Part shown: piece by piece, positions 10,167 to 18,225 of the stretch | Layout of the letters: every line of letters begins with the position of its first letter | How positions within the stretch are numbered: the first letter of the stretch is position 1 | Origin: Aquamicrobium sp. | GTDB taxonomy: Bacteria > Pseudomonadota > Alphaproteobacteria > Rhizobiales > Rhizobiaceae | Direction: 5' to 3' | DNA: 64,000 nt | Assembly (NCBI RefSeq): GCF_023954335.1 | Contig: NZ_JAMLIE010000002.1 | Span: 744,001-808,000 of the forward strand | Position numbers and translations under genes: made by a program | Notes under the pieces: model-generated | Database searches by the model: none | Told to the model about the DNA's origin: nothing | Seen by the model: the letters and a program-made list of their open reading frames with translations, nothing else

Positions 10167-11521
10167 GTGCGGTCGCTTTCGGAAAGGCTGATGGAGGAGC
10201 CGCCGCCGTGGCTGTCACCGGAGCGGACGGCATGGGCGGCTGCCGTGACGCCGTGGCTCAGGGCCTGGCTTCGCCGCATGCGCTGCGCCCAGGCAGGAGG
10301 ACCATCGGCAGAGGGAGCATTTGCTGGAGAGGGCGACATGCCGCCGCCGACCGTCCCCATAGTGGAGGTGCCGCCGGTGGTCTCGAAGCCGCCTTTCACG
10401 CCTGCGCTATGGCTGGACTTGAGGCTGTCGGCGGCGCGGGAAACGGCGCGTTTCAGCGGCGACACGGCCGCCGACGCTCCGGCGCGGGCAACGCCGCCGA
10501 GACCGGCGGCGACGCCAGACGCGCCGCTTTCGCCCATGGAGGCGAGCGTAAAAGCCGAGGACGCGGCGCCAGCGGCCGATGCGCCGCCTCGAGCGAGAGC
10601 AGCTCCGCCGGACAGCGCGGCACCGCCGCCGCGAGCGGCGAGCATGGTCGCGCCACCGGCTGCGATCGCCGCGCCGCCGACGGCCAGGCCGGTTCCGACG
10701 GCAGCGCCCGCGCTGAGCTGCGGGCCGCCGGAGACGAGGCCGGTGGCAATGCCGGGGCCGAATATTCCAAGGCCGAGAAGGGAAAGGGCGGCAAGGACGA
10801 TGGCCATCGCATCATCGATCGTGGGGGTTGCGCCACCGAAGCCGGCGGTGAACTGGCCGAACAGGGTCGAGCCGATGCCGATGATGACCGCGAGGACCAG
10901 CACCTTGATGCCGGACGAGACGACATTGCCCAGGACGCGCTCGGCCATGAAGGCGGATTTGCCCCAGAGGCCGAAGGGGATGAGGACGAAGCCGGCCAGC
11001 GTGGTCAGCTTGAATTCAATCAAAGTGACGAACAATTGGATCGCCAGAATAAAGAAGGCGAGGATCACCAGCGCCCAGGCGAAGAAGAGGCAAAGGATCT
11101 GGACGAGGTTCTCGAAAACGGCGATCCAGCCCATCAAATCGCTGATGGATTCGAGCAGCGGCCGGCCGGCATCGAGGCCGGTCTGGGCGACGCGGCCGGG
11201 GCGCAGGAGATCGGCGGTCGAGAAGCCGGTGCCGGAGGCCAGGAGGCCGAGGCCGGCAAAGCTCTCGAAGACGATCCGGGCGAGATTGTTCCAGTTGGAA
11301 ATGATGTAGGCGAAGACGCCAACAAAGAGGGTCTTCTTGACCAGGCGCGCTACAATGTCGTCGTCGGCGCCCCAGGCCCAGAACAGGGCGGCCAGCGTGA
11401 CGTCGATGACGATCAAGGTAGTGGCGATGAACGCCACCTCACCGCCGAGCAGACCAAAACCGCTGTCGATGTAACTGGTGAAGATGCCGAGGAAGTTGTC
11501 TATGACGCCGGTGCCGCCCAT
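10163..11521 (-). CDS. trbL: Conjugal transfer protein TrbL (VirB6-like)
   Basis: 452 residues. The N-terminal two thirds hold at least six hydrophobic helices (for example LVILAFFILAIQLFVTLIEF and VLVLAVIIGIGSTLFGQ), typical of the polytopic inner-membrane channel TrbL/VirB6. The rest is a long low-complexity Ala/Gly/Ser tail, common in TrbL. The frame is open to 11665, but ATG 11521 with GGTGAG upstream begins the conserved N-terminus (MGGTGVIDNFLGIFTSYIDSG). Confidence 0.93.
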   Translation of the reverse strand: MGGTGVIDNFLGIFTSYIDSGFGLLGGEVAFIATTLIVIDVTLAALFWAWGADDDIVARLVKKTLFVGVFAYIISNWNNLARIVFESFAGLGLLASGTGFSTADLLRPGRVAQTGLDAGRPLLESISDLMGWIAVFENLVQILCLFFAWALVILAFFILAIQLFVTLIEFKLTTLAGFVLIPFGLWGKSAFMAERVLGNVVSSGIKVLVLAVIIGIGSTLFGQFTAGFGGATPTIDDAMAIVLAALSLLGLGIFGPGIATGLVSGGPQLSAGAAVGTGLAVGGAAIAAGGATMLAARGGGAALSGGAALARGGASAAGAASSAFTLASMGESGASGVAAGLGGVARAGASAAVSPLKRAVSRAADSLKSSHSAGVKGGFETTGGTSTMGTVGGGMSPSPANAPSADGPPAWAQRMRRSQALSHGVTAAAHAVRSGDSHGGGSSISLSESDRT

Positions 11522-11525
11522 GTGC

Positions 11526-11813
11526 TCACCGCCCTTCGTTCGGGGCGGGAGCTGCCGGCGCGGGCGAGCGGCCGAGGAAGCGGTCGCGGGTCTCGGCCCA
11601 GACGCGCAGGCAGGTGGCGTCGTTGGCGGCCGCTTCGCCCAGCTCCTGGCACCGCCGCTGCTCAAGCCTCAGCGGATCGGTGGCCGGCTGGAGAACCGGA
11701 ACGGCCGGTGCTGGCCCGGCTTTCTCCTCGCGAGTCATTTCGATGATCGTCGCCGTGATGGCCACGGCGACGAATATGATGGCCGCGATCCGGGCCAGCA
11801 CCTTGCCGTCCAT
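11526..11813 (-). CDS. TrbK-alt family putative entry-exclusion protein
   Basis: 95 residues. One N-terminal membrane helix (ARIAAIIFVAVAITATIIEM) is followed by a charged domain with the conserved pair RRCQELGEAAANDATCLRVWAE. This matches the TrbK-alt family between trbJ and trbL in Tn4371-like elements, thought to limit repeat transfer into cells already holding the element. The role is inferred from family and position. Confidence 0.85.
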   Translation of the reverse strand: MDGKVLARIAAIIFVAVAITATIIEMTREEKAGPAPAVPVLQPATDPLRLEQRRCQELGEAAANDATCLRVWAETRDRFLGRSPAPAAPAPNEGR

Positions 11814-11833
11814 GATGTCCCCCTTCCGGCCCG

Positions 11834-12610
11834 TCAGTTGTTGAACATGCTTGCGTTGCCGGGCTGGTATCCCGACCCAGGAGCGAGGAAGCGTTCGCGC
11901 TGGATGCGGCCCTGCTCGGCGGCCGTGGCGCGCTCGGCTTCGGCCAGCGCCTCGGCCCGGCCATTGGCGGAACTGACGGCGATCAGGTCGGAGACCTGCT
12001 GCGACAGGAGGCCGAGAAGCTGGTTGCCGGCCTGGGTGGCTTGCAGCGCGCCGGTGGCGCCCTGGCTTTCGCCGATCAGCGCGGACATTTCGGCGCGATT
12101 GGAGTCGATGTTGCCGACCACCCCGGCCTGAACGCGCATGGCGTCCTGCAGCCCGCCGACGGTTGTTTCCCAGCGGCTGCGCGCGTCGGCGATGAGCTGC
12201 TGGTCGGTGGCGTTGAGGGAGAGATTGCCGTAGTCCTGCTGGAACATGCGGTCGATCGACTGCACGTCGAAGGCGATGTTCTGCGCCTCGGCCAGAAGCT
12301 GCTGCGTGCGCTGCACGTTCTGCTGAAGCGCCTGAAGCGAGCTGTAGGGCAGGCTCGCCAGGTTCCTCGCCTGATTGATGAGCATCTGGGCCTCGTTCTG
12401 GAGCGAGGTGATCTGGTTATTGATCTGCTCAAGGGTGCGCGCCGCGGTCAGAAGGTTCTCGGCGTGGTTGGTCGGGTCGTAAACGATCCGGCCGAAGCCG
12501 AAGAGGGCGTGGGCCGGCGTGGTGAAGACCGGCGAAAGCGCCAGCGGCGCGGCAAGGGACAGCGCAAGCAGGGAAGCGCCGGCGAGACGGGGAAGACGGT
12601 ATCTGGTCAT
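11834..12610 (-). CDS. trbJ: Conjugal transfer protein TrbJ (VirB5-like)
   Basis: 258 residues. A signal peptide ending near AHALFG is followed by the TrbJ start (IVYDPTNHAENLLTAARTLEQINNQI) and long coiled-coil helices. VirB5-type proteins sit at the pilus tip and contact the recipient. ATG 12610 overlaps the trbE stop by 4 bp. Confidence 0.95.
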   Translation of the reverse strand: MTRYRLPRLAGASLLALSLAAPLALSPVFTTPAHALFGFGRIVYDPTNHAENLLTAARTLEQINNQITSLQNEAQMLINQARNLASLPYSSLQALQQNVQRTQQLLAEAQNIAFDVQSIDRMFQQDYGNLSLNATDQQLIADARSRWETTVGGLQDAMRVQAGVVGNIDSNRAEMSALIGESQGATGALQATQAGNQLLGLLSQQVSDLIAVSSANGRAEALAEAERATAAEQGRIQRERFLAPGSGYQPGNASMFNN

Positions 12611-15129
12611 GGCATGATCTCCTCTGGGTCAAGTTCAAGGGCGTCGGTAAGGTCGAGGGTCGCCGCCAGTGCCGCGGCCGGCGCCAGGGGCTCCGGCGCG
12701 GTGGCGATGTTGGTGAGGTTGGGAATGAGGTCGGCCGCCCATTCGACGCCGCGGGCGGTGAGCCACGCGGCGAGGAAGCCGTCGCGGCCATGCTCGGCGA
12801 GGATGTCGGCGATCAAAGCCTGGTCGGACTTCGAGGACGCGGCGCAGAGCGCGAGGCCGACTTCGGACAGGCCCAGCTCGAACAGCCGGTTGCCGCGCCG
12901 GCTCTGGCAGTAGTAGTCCCGCTTCGGAATCGCGCGCGCCAGGATCTCGATCTGCCGGTCATTCAGGCCGAAGCGCCTGTAGATCGCGGTGATCTGCGGC
13001 TCGACGGCGCGATCGTTGGGCAGGAGCAGCCGGGTCGGGCAGCTTTCGATGATTGCCGGGGCGATCGTGCTCTTTTCGAGCTGGGCGAGCGATTGCGTGG
13101 CGAAGACGACGCTGGCGTTCTTCTTCCTGAGCGTGACCAGCCACTCGGCCAGTTGCTTGGAGAAAGCGGGATCGCCGAGCGCCAGCCAGCCCTCGTCGAT
13201 GACGATCATCGTCGGGCGGCCGTCGAGGCGATCGGCGATCCGATGGAACAGGTAGGCGAGGACGGCGGGAGCCGCGCCGGTGTCGAGAAGCCCTTCGGTC
13301 TCGAAGGCCACGACCGAAGCGTCGCCGAGGTTTTCAGCCTCCGCGTCGAGCAGCCGCCCATAGGGACCGCCGACGCAATAGGGCTGGATGGCGAGCTTCA
13401 GATCGTTGGACTGGAGCAGCACCGACAGGCCGGTGATCGTGCGCTCCTCGATCGGGGCCGAGGCGAGCGAGGACAACGCGGTCCAGATATGCTCCTTGGC
13501 CTCGGGCGAGATCGTGACGCCCTCGCGCTGGAGGATCGCGACGATCCAGTCGGCGGCCCAGGCGCGGTCCTGCGTCTGCTCGATGCGGGCGAGCGGCTGG
13601 AGCGAGACCGAGCTGTCCGCGCTTTCGGTCAGCCGGCCGCCGAGGTCGTGCCAGTCGCCGCCCATCGCCAACGTCGCCGCGCGAATCGAGCCGCCGAAGT
13701 CGAAGGCGAAGATTTGCGATCCTGCGTAGCGGCGGAATTGCAGCGCCATGAGCGAGAGCAGCACGCTCTTGCCAGCGCCGGTCGGGCCGACCATCAGCGT
13801 GTGGCCAACATCGCCGACATGAAGTGAGAGCCGGAAAGGGGTCGATCCTTCGGTCCTGCCATAGAGCAGCGGGGGTGCGCCGAAGTGATCATCCCTTTCC
13901 GGCCCCGCCCACACGGCGGACGAAGGGACCGTGTGGGCAAGGTTGAGCGTCGAGATCGGAGGCTGACGCACATTGGCGTAGGCGTGGCCCGGCAGCGAGC
14001 CGAGCCAGGCGTCGACGGCATTAACCGTCTCGACCATGACGCTGAAATCGCGCGACTGGACGACCTTCTCGACCAGCCGCAGCTTCTCGTCGGCGCGGCG
14101 GGCATCCTCGTCCCAGACCGTGACGGTCGCGGTGACATAGGCGATGCCGGCCACGTCCGCACCGAGTTCCTGCAAGGCCATGTCGGCGTCGAGCGCCTTG
14201 TTTGCGGCATCGGTGTCGACAAGCGCCGATTGCTCGTTCGTCATTACCTCTTTCAGAATGGCGGCGATGCTCTTGCGCTTCGCAAACCACTGGCGACGGA
14301 TTTTCGTGAGCAGCCTGGTCGCGTCCGTCTTGTCCATCAGGATGGCGCGGGTGGACCAGCGATAAGGGAAAGCCAGCCGGTTGAGATCGTCGAGCAGGCC
14401 CGGTGTGGTGACGCTCGGGAATCCGGTAATCGTGAGGACGCGCAGATGCGCGGAGCCCAGCCGCGGTTCGAGCCCGCCGGTCAACGCCTCGTCGGCAAGC
14501 AGCGCGTCGAGATAGATCGGCGTCTCCGGCACGCGGACGCGATGCCGCTTGGTCGAGACGGTGGAATGGAGATAGGTCAGCGTTTCGCCGTCGGTGAGCC
14601 AGCGGCACTCGGGCATGAAGCCGTCCAAGAGGGCCAGCACGCGGTCGGTGCGGTCGACGAAGCCGCGCACCAGCTCCCAGGGGTTGACCCCGGAAGTCTC
14701 GCGGCCCTCATAGAGCCAGCTTTCGGCGCGGGCGGCGTCCTCGGCCGGCGGCAGCCAGAGGAAGGTCAGATAGTAGTCCGAGACGAAGTGACTGCCTTCC
14801 TCCTCGAAGTCGGCCTTGCGCTCGGCATCGACCAACGCGGAGGCCGGGTCGGGGAAAACATCGTTCGGATAGGTGCCGGCCTCGGACCGTTGCGCTTCCA
14901 CGAAGATGCACCAGCCGGAGCCGAGACGGCGGAAGGAATTGTTGAGGCGGGCGGCAACGCCGACCAGCTCGGCCGCGACGGCGGAGTCGAGGTCCGGGCC
15001 GCGAAACTTCGCGCTGCGCTGGAAGCTGCCATCCTTGTTCAGCACGACGCCCTGGCGGACCAGGGCCACCCAGGGCAGGTAGTCGGCGAGGCGCGATGCG
15101 GTGCGGCGATATTCGGCAAGGTTCATCAT
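12607..15129 (-). CDS. trbE: Conjugal transfer ATPase TrbE (VirB4-like)
   Basis: 840 residues, normal length for VirB4 ATPases. The N-terminal domain starts MMNLAEYRRTASRLADYLPW. The C-terminal motor has Walker A GPTGAGKS (about 448-455) and Walker B TMIVIDEGW, plus the FATQSLAQLEKS segment. It powers pilus assembly and substrate transfer at the inner membrane. ATG 15129 and 15126 are both possible; the choice changes only the first residue. Confidence 0.96.
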   Translation of the reverse strand: MMNLAEYRRTASRLADYLPWVALVRQGVVLNKDGSFQRSAKFRGPDLDSAVAAELVGVAARLNNSFRRLGSGWCIFVEAQRSEAGTYPNDVFPDPASALVDAERKADFEEEGSHFVSDYYLTFLWLPPAEDAARAESWLYEGRETSGVNPWELVRGFVDRTDRVLALLDGFMPECRWLTDGETLTYLHSTVSTKRHRVRVPETPIYLDALLADEALTGGLEPRLGSAHLRVLTITGFPSVTTPGLLDDLNRLAFPYRWSTRAILMDKTDATRLLTKIRRQWFAKRKSIAAILKEVMTNEQSALVDTDAANKALDADMALQELGADVAGIAYVTATVTVWDEDARRADEKLRLVEKVVQSRDFSVMVETVNAVDAWLGSLPGHAYANVRQPPISTLNLAHTVPSSAVWAGPERDDHFGAPPLLYGRTEGSTPFRLSLHVGDVGHTLMVGPTGAGKSVLLSLMALQFRRYAGSQIFAFDFGGSIRAATLAMGGDWHDLGGRLTESADSSVSLQPLARIEQTQDRAWAADWIVAILQREGVTISPEAKEHIWTALSSLASAPIEERTITGLSVLLQSNDLKLAIQPYCVGGPYGRLLDAEAENLGDASVVAFETEGLLDTGAAPAVLAYLFHRIADRLDGRPTMIVIDEGWLALGDPAFSKQLAEWLVTLRKKNASVVFATQSLAQLEKSTIAPAIIESCPTRLLLPNDRAVEPQITAIYRRFGLNDRQIEILARAIPKRDYYCQSRRGNRLFELGLSEVGLALCAASSKSDQALIADILAEHGRDGFLAAWLTARGVEWAADLIPNLTNIATAPEPLAPAAALAATLDLTDALELDPEEIMP

Positions 15130-15139
15130 GGCGCGCGCC

Positions 15140-15421
15140 TCACACCGAGAGGTGGCCGGGCACGCGCAGATGCCGGCGTGCGACCTCGACGAAGAGGGGA
15201 TCGCGCTTTGCCGCCCAGACGGCCGCGAGATGGCCGACCGCCCAGATCAGGATGCCGGCGAGCCAGAGCTGGAGGCCGAGGCCCACGGCCCCAGCGAGCG
15301 TGCCGTTGAGGATCGCCACCGAGCGCGGCGCACCGCCGAGCAGGATGGGTTCGCTCAGCGCCCGGTGAACCGGGGCGGTGAACCCCGGCAGGGCGTCGAG
15401 CTGTTCGAGGACGGCCACCAT
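15140..15421 (-). CDS. trbD: Conjugal transfer protein TrbD (VirB3-like)
   Basis: 93 residues: GFTAPVHRALSEPILLGGAPRS followed by one or two hydrophobic helices (ILNGTLAGAVGLGLQLWLAGILIW) and HLAAVWAAKRDPLFVEVARRHLR, the classic TrbD pattern. Inner-membrane partner of TrbE. ATG 15421 shares a base with the trbC stop codon. Confidence 0.93.
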   Translation of the reverse strand: MVAVLEQLDALPGFTAPVHRALSEPILLGGAPRSVAILNGTLAGAVGLGLQLWLAGILIWAVGHLAAVWAAKRDPLFVEVARRHLRVPGHLSV

Positions 15422-15750
15422 CAGATGACCGCCCCGCCGCCGAACGAGAAGAACGACAGGAAGAAGGAGCTGGCCGCGAAGGCGATCGAGATGCCGAAGA
15501 CGATCTGGATCAGGCGCCGGAAGCCGCCGCCGGTATCGCCGAAGGCGAGCGTCAGGCCGGTCACGATAATGATGATGACCGCCACGATTTTCGCCACCGG
15601 CCCCTCGATGGATTCGAGGATCGACTGAAGCGGGGCCTCCCAGGGCATGGAGGAGCCGGAGGCCAAGGCTGGCGAGGTCAGCAGCGCGACCCAGGTGAAG
15701 GCGGCGGCGGTTGCGATGTGGCGGCGAACGCGGAAGGCGCGACGGATCAT
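15421..15750 (-). CDS. trbC: Conjugal transfer pilin TrbC (VirB2-like)
   Basis: 109 residues. A long signal peptide (cleavage after ALASG) precedes two hydrophobic helices (VAKIVAVIIIIVTGLTLAFG and LIQIVFGISIAFAASSFFLSF), as in VirB2-type pilins. Major subunit of the conjugative pilus. The frame is open upstream, but ATG 15750 overlaps the trbB stop, matching the rest of the operon. Confidence 0.93.
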   Translation of the reverse strand: MIRRAFRVRRHIATAAAFTWVALLTSPALASGSSMPWEAPLQSILESIEGPVAKIVAVIIIIVTGLTLAFGDTGGGFRRLIQIVFGISIAFAASSFFLSFFSFGGGAVI

Positions 15751-16745
15751 GCGGGGACTCCTGTTTGGTCGGTGGGGATGGGGTCGGGAAAGGCGGGGGC
15801 GAGCCGGTAGTCGCCGTCGGCGCCGAGGCCCTCGACGCGAGCGAGGTCGGCAAGCCGGCGCGCGGAGCCGCGGCCGGAGAGGACGGCAACGAGGTCGATC
15901 GTCTCGGCGATCATCGCGCGCGGGACCGTGACGACGGCCTCCTGGATGAGCTGCTCGAGACGGCGCAGCGCGCCGATGGCCGAGCCGGCATGGATCGTTC
16001 CGACTCCTCCGGGATGGCCGGTTCCCCAAGCTTTCAGGAGGTCGAGCGCCTCGGCGCCGCGGACCTCTCCGATCGGGATGCGGTCGGGGCGCAGGCGCAG
16101 CGAGGAGCGAACGAGATCGGAGAGCGTCGCCACCCCGTCCTTGGTCCTCATGGCGACGAGGTTCGGCGCCGCGCATTGCAACTCGCGTGTGTCCTCGATG
16201 ATGACCACGCGATCCTGCGTCTTGGCGACTTCGGCCAACAGCGCATTGGTGAGCGTCGTCTTGCCGGTGGAGGTGCCGCCCGCCACCAAGATATTGGCGC
16301 GGGAGGCGACGGCCTCGCGCAGCGCGGCGGCCTGGGTGTCGGCCATGATCCCGGCTGCGACGTAATCGTCGAGGGTGAACACCGCGACCGCCGGCTTGCG
16401 GATGGCGAATGTTGGCGACGTGACAACGGGAGGAAGGAGGCCCTCGAACCGCTCGCCGCTCTCAGGCAGCTCGGCCGAGACGCGGGGCGCGCGGGCATGC
16501 ACCTCGGCCCCGACGTGATGGGCGACGAGACGGACGATGCGCTCGCCATCTTCCGGGGTCAGCTTCTCGCCGGTGTCTTCCAGTCCTCCGGCGAGGCGAT
16601 CGACCCAGATGCGCCCATCGGGGTTCAACATCACCTCGACGATGGAGGGATCGCGCAACAGGTCCGAGATGGCAGGCCCGAGCGCGGTGCGGAGCATGCG
16701 CGCGCCGCGTTCCATCGTTGCCTGTTTGCGATTTTGGCCAGCCAT
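15747..16745 (-). CDS. trbB: Conjugal transfer ATPase TrbB (VirB11-like)
   Basis: 332 residues, first gene of the trb operon. Hexameric VirB11-type ATPase at the cytoplasmic face. Walker A GGTSTGKTT (about 156-164), Asp box VVIIEDTREL (180-189) and His box GTGHPGGVGTIHAGS (about 241-255) are intact. The operon promoter should lie in 16746-17046. Confidence 0.96.
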   Translation of the reverse strand: MAGQNRKQATMERGARMLRTALGPAISDLLRDPSIVEVMLNPDGRIWVDRLAGGLEDTGEKLTPEDGERIVRLVAHHVGAEVHARAPRVSAELPESGERFEGLLPPVVTSPTFAIRKPAVAVFTLDDYVAAGIMADTQAAALREAVASRANILVAGGTSTGKTTLTNALLAEVAKTQDRVVIIEDTRELQCAAPNLVAMRTKDGVATLSDLVRSSLRLRPDRIPIGEVRGAEALDLLKAWGTGHPGGVGTIHAGSAIGALRRLEQLIQEAVVTVPRAMIAETIDLVAVLSGRGSARRLADLARVEGLGADGDYRLAPAFPDPIPTDQTGVPA

Positions 16746-17046
16746 CTCGTCCCCGTTTCCGGGGAGGAGGGCGAAGGCGGTCCCCGGATGGGGATGACTA
16801 AAAGAACGGCAAAACGGGCCGATTCAACAAGTTTCGGTCGTAGTAGTAGTGCAGCGCAGTAATACAGGAGAACGGCGGAGTCGGGTCGCGGCGAGAACGT
16901 GCTGCCGGTCTTGTGGCGGGCGAATCAGTCGGTGGGCCGAAATGGATAATCCAGCCGCCGCGACAGGCCGGACGTCCTGGCGCGACCCGAAGAGGCGATG
17001 GCCGGGGTCTTAGAGCCGGCGTGCAGTCCAGCGATGCGTCAGGCCG
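16746..17046. promoter_or_regulatory. Intergenic region before trbB, likely trb operon promoter
   Basis: About 300 bases without a convincing gene. Next to trbB, two short inverted repeats (CCCCGGAAACGGGG and CCCCATCCGGGG, read toward trbB) lie just before the start codon. Further up is a locally AT-richer stretch (16800-16860) with a run of TAC triplets. No confident -35/-10 pair was found, so promoter placement is inferred from operon structure only. Confidence 0.4.
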
Positions 17047-17406
17047 TCAAGCGGCTGCGCTCACGTCGAAGTCGAAATGGATGTTCTCGTAGGGAAATTC
17101 CAGGCCGCTTTCGGTGCGGTCGATGACGCCGGCATTGATGAGCGTGGTCACGTCCCGGTGGACGGCCTGCACGTCGCGGCCGACGCGCCGGGCGACCTCG
17201 CGGATCGACAGCGCGCCTTGCCCGGCAAGCGCCTTGACGATGGCAAGGCGGGAGGGGGCGAGAACGCGGTGCATGTCCTCGTAGCTGCCGAAATTGAGGC
17301 AGGGTTGAACATCGACGTGCTGACCGGCGAGCACCTTCCTGCTGGCCGCGGCGATCCTGCTGCGGATTTCGGTCATGCCACCCAGGCGAACGGTCAAGGT
17401 CTTCAT
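17047..17406 (-). CDS. TumA-like antitoxin, winged helix-turn-helix
   Basis: 119 residues. The C-terminal half is a winged helix-turn-helix (RLAIVKALAGQGALSIREVARRVGRDVQAVHRDVTTLINAGVI). The N-terminus (MKTLTVRLGGMTEIRSRIA) matches DNA-binding partners of TumE-type toxins. ATG 17406 overlaps the toxin stop by 4 bp, the usual toxin-first order of this family. Expected role: neutralise the toxin and repress the pair, stabilising the element. Confidence 0.75.
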   Translation of the reverse strand: MKTLTVRLGGMTEIRSRIAAASRKVLAGQHVDVQPCLNFGSYEDMHRVLAPSRLAIVKALAGQGALSIREVARRVGRDVQAVHRDVTTLINAGVIDRTESGLEFPYENIHFDFDVSAAA

Positions 17407-17684
17407 GCCAGCATCCTTTCCATGTCGCGCTCGAAAGCGGTCAGAAGCGCCTCCAGCGTGGTGAACTCGAACGGTTCCTCTCGCTCGCCGATGTGGCGGT
17501 GGTCGCCCTTGCCGCGCTCGTTGTCGTAGCGAAGAATACATTCCCCGCGCACCACGAGGGCGAGGCGGTATTTGAAGCCGTGGCCGCTGCCGGGAACCGG
17601 GGAGGGCACCTGCCAGACCACGATTTCATAGAAGGCATCTTCGCTGAGTGACGTGCGTTCCTTGGCGATCAATACCGCATCCAT
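17403..17684 (-). CDS. TumE-like (DUF6516) toxin
   Basis: 93 residues from ATG 17684. Sequence: MDAVLIAKERTSLSEDAFYEIVVWQ, then FKYRLALVVRGECILRYDNERGKGDHRHIG. The R-Y-D-N-E-GKGDH-H signature is typical of the TumE family (DUF6516). An in-frame ATG exists at 17711, but that stretch overlaps a good promoter and homologs start at MDAVLI. Toxicity is inferred from the family and its pairing with the helix-turn-helix protein. Confidence 0.75.
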   Translation of the reverse strand: MDAVLIAKERTSLSEDAFYEIVVWQVPSPVPGSGHGFKYRLALVVRGECILRYDNERGKGDHRHIGEREEPFEFTTLEALLTAFERDMERMLA

Positions 17685-17692
17685 GTTGTTCC

Positions 17693-17721
17693 CCATAACA
17701 GCGGTGTCCATGTGTTGTCAA
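17693..17721 (-). promoter_or_regulatory. Promoter of the TumE/TumA-like pair
   Basis: On the minus strand a perfect -35 TTGACA (17721-17716) is followed after 17 bases by TTATGG (17698-17693). The predicted start is only a few bases before ATG 17684, so the mRNA may be almost leaderless. Confidence 0.5.
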
Positions 17722-17775
17722 TGAGAACATCACCCTGCGAGACGCCTGCAAGCATCCGCGGTGGTCGCCCCGCCT

Positions 17776-18216
17776 TCAAGGGAGGCCGTCCACATCGCGT
17801 TCTGCGGCCGGCTTCGCGGCGATGTCGTCGGGGATCTCACTGAGGAAGCTGTTGCCCTGCTGGAGTCGTAGGCCGAGCGTCTGGACGAAACCGTCGAACC
17901 GCTTAAGACCTCTGGTCTGGGCGGCGGCGTTCTCGTCGGGCGGGAGCTGCGGGGTGACGGTCAGCCAATGCCGAATGAACAGCGCCAGCGTGTCGGCGGT
18001 CAGCCGCATATCGCGTTCGAGCCGCGCCGTCTGGCGCGATAGGCGATCGAGACGGCGCGTGAAGGCGGCCTCGCGCATGTCCTGGGCGTCGGGTGACAGG
18101 AAGGAGGCGATGGCCGCCTCGGCCACGGCCGAGCGCGACAGCTTGCGGCGATCGGCGAGGTCGTTGAGCTGTCCGAGAAGCTCGGATGGAAGGGTCAGGC
18201 ATAGTCGTTCGCGCAT
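17776..18216 (-). CDS. CopG/ribbon-helix-helix protein upstream of the trb block
   Basis: 146 residues. N-terminal RERLCLTLPSELLGQLNDLADRRKLSRSAVAEAAIASFL fits a ribbon-helix-helix domain. The helical remainder (RRLDRLSRQTARLERDMRLTADTLALFIRHWL) is typical of the CopG-annotated proteins between traG and trbB in this element family. It lies 9 bases after the traG stop and is probably co-transcribed with it. Likely DNA-binding regulator or relaxosome accessory protein; no direct evidence here. Confidence 0.8.
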   Translation of the reverse strand: MRERLCLTLPSELLGQLNDLADRRKLSRSAVAEAAIASFLSPDAQDMREAAFTRRLDRLSRQTARLERDMRLTADTLALFIRHWLTVTPQLPPDENAAAQTRGLKRFDGFVQTLGLRLQQGNSFLSEIPDDIAAKPAAERDVDGLP

Positions 18217-18225
18217 GGTCGATCC

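Noticed and set aside
9408..11309. Long plus-strand open frames of 633 and 512 codons opposite trbF-trbL
   Set aside because: They lie antisense to well-conserved trb genes, have Arg/Ala/Gly-rich shadow composition and no recognisable domain; a high-GC effect.
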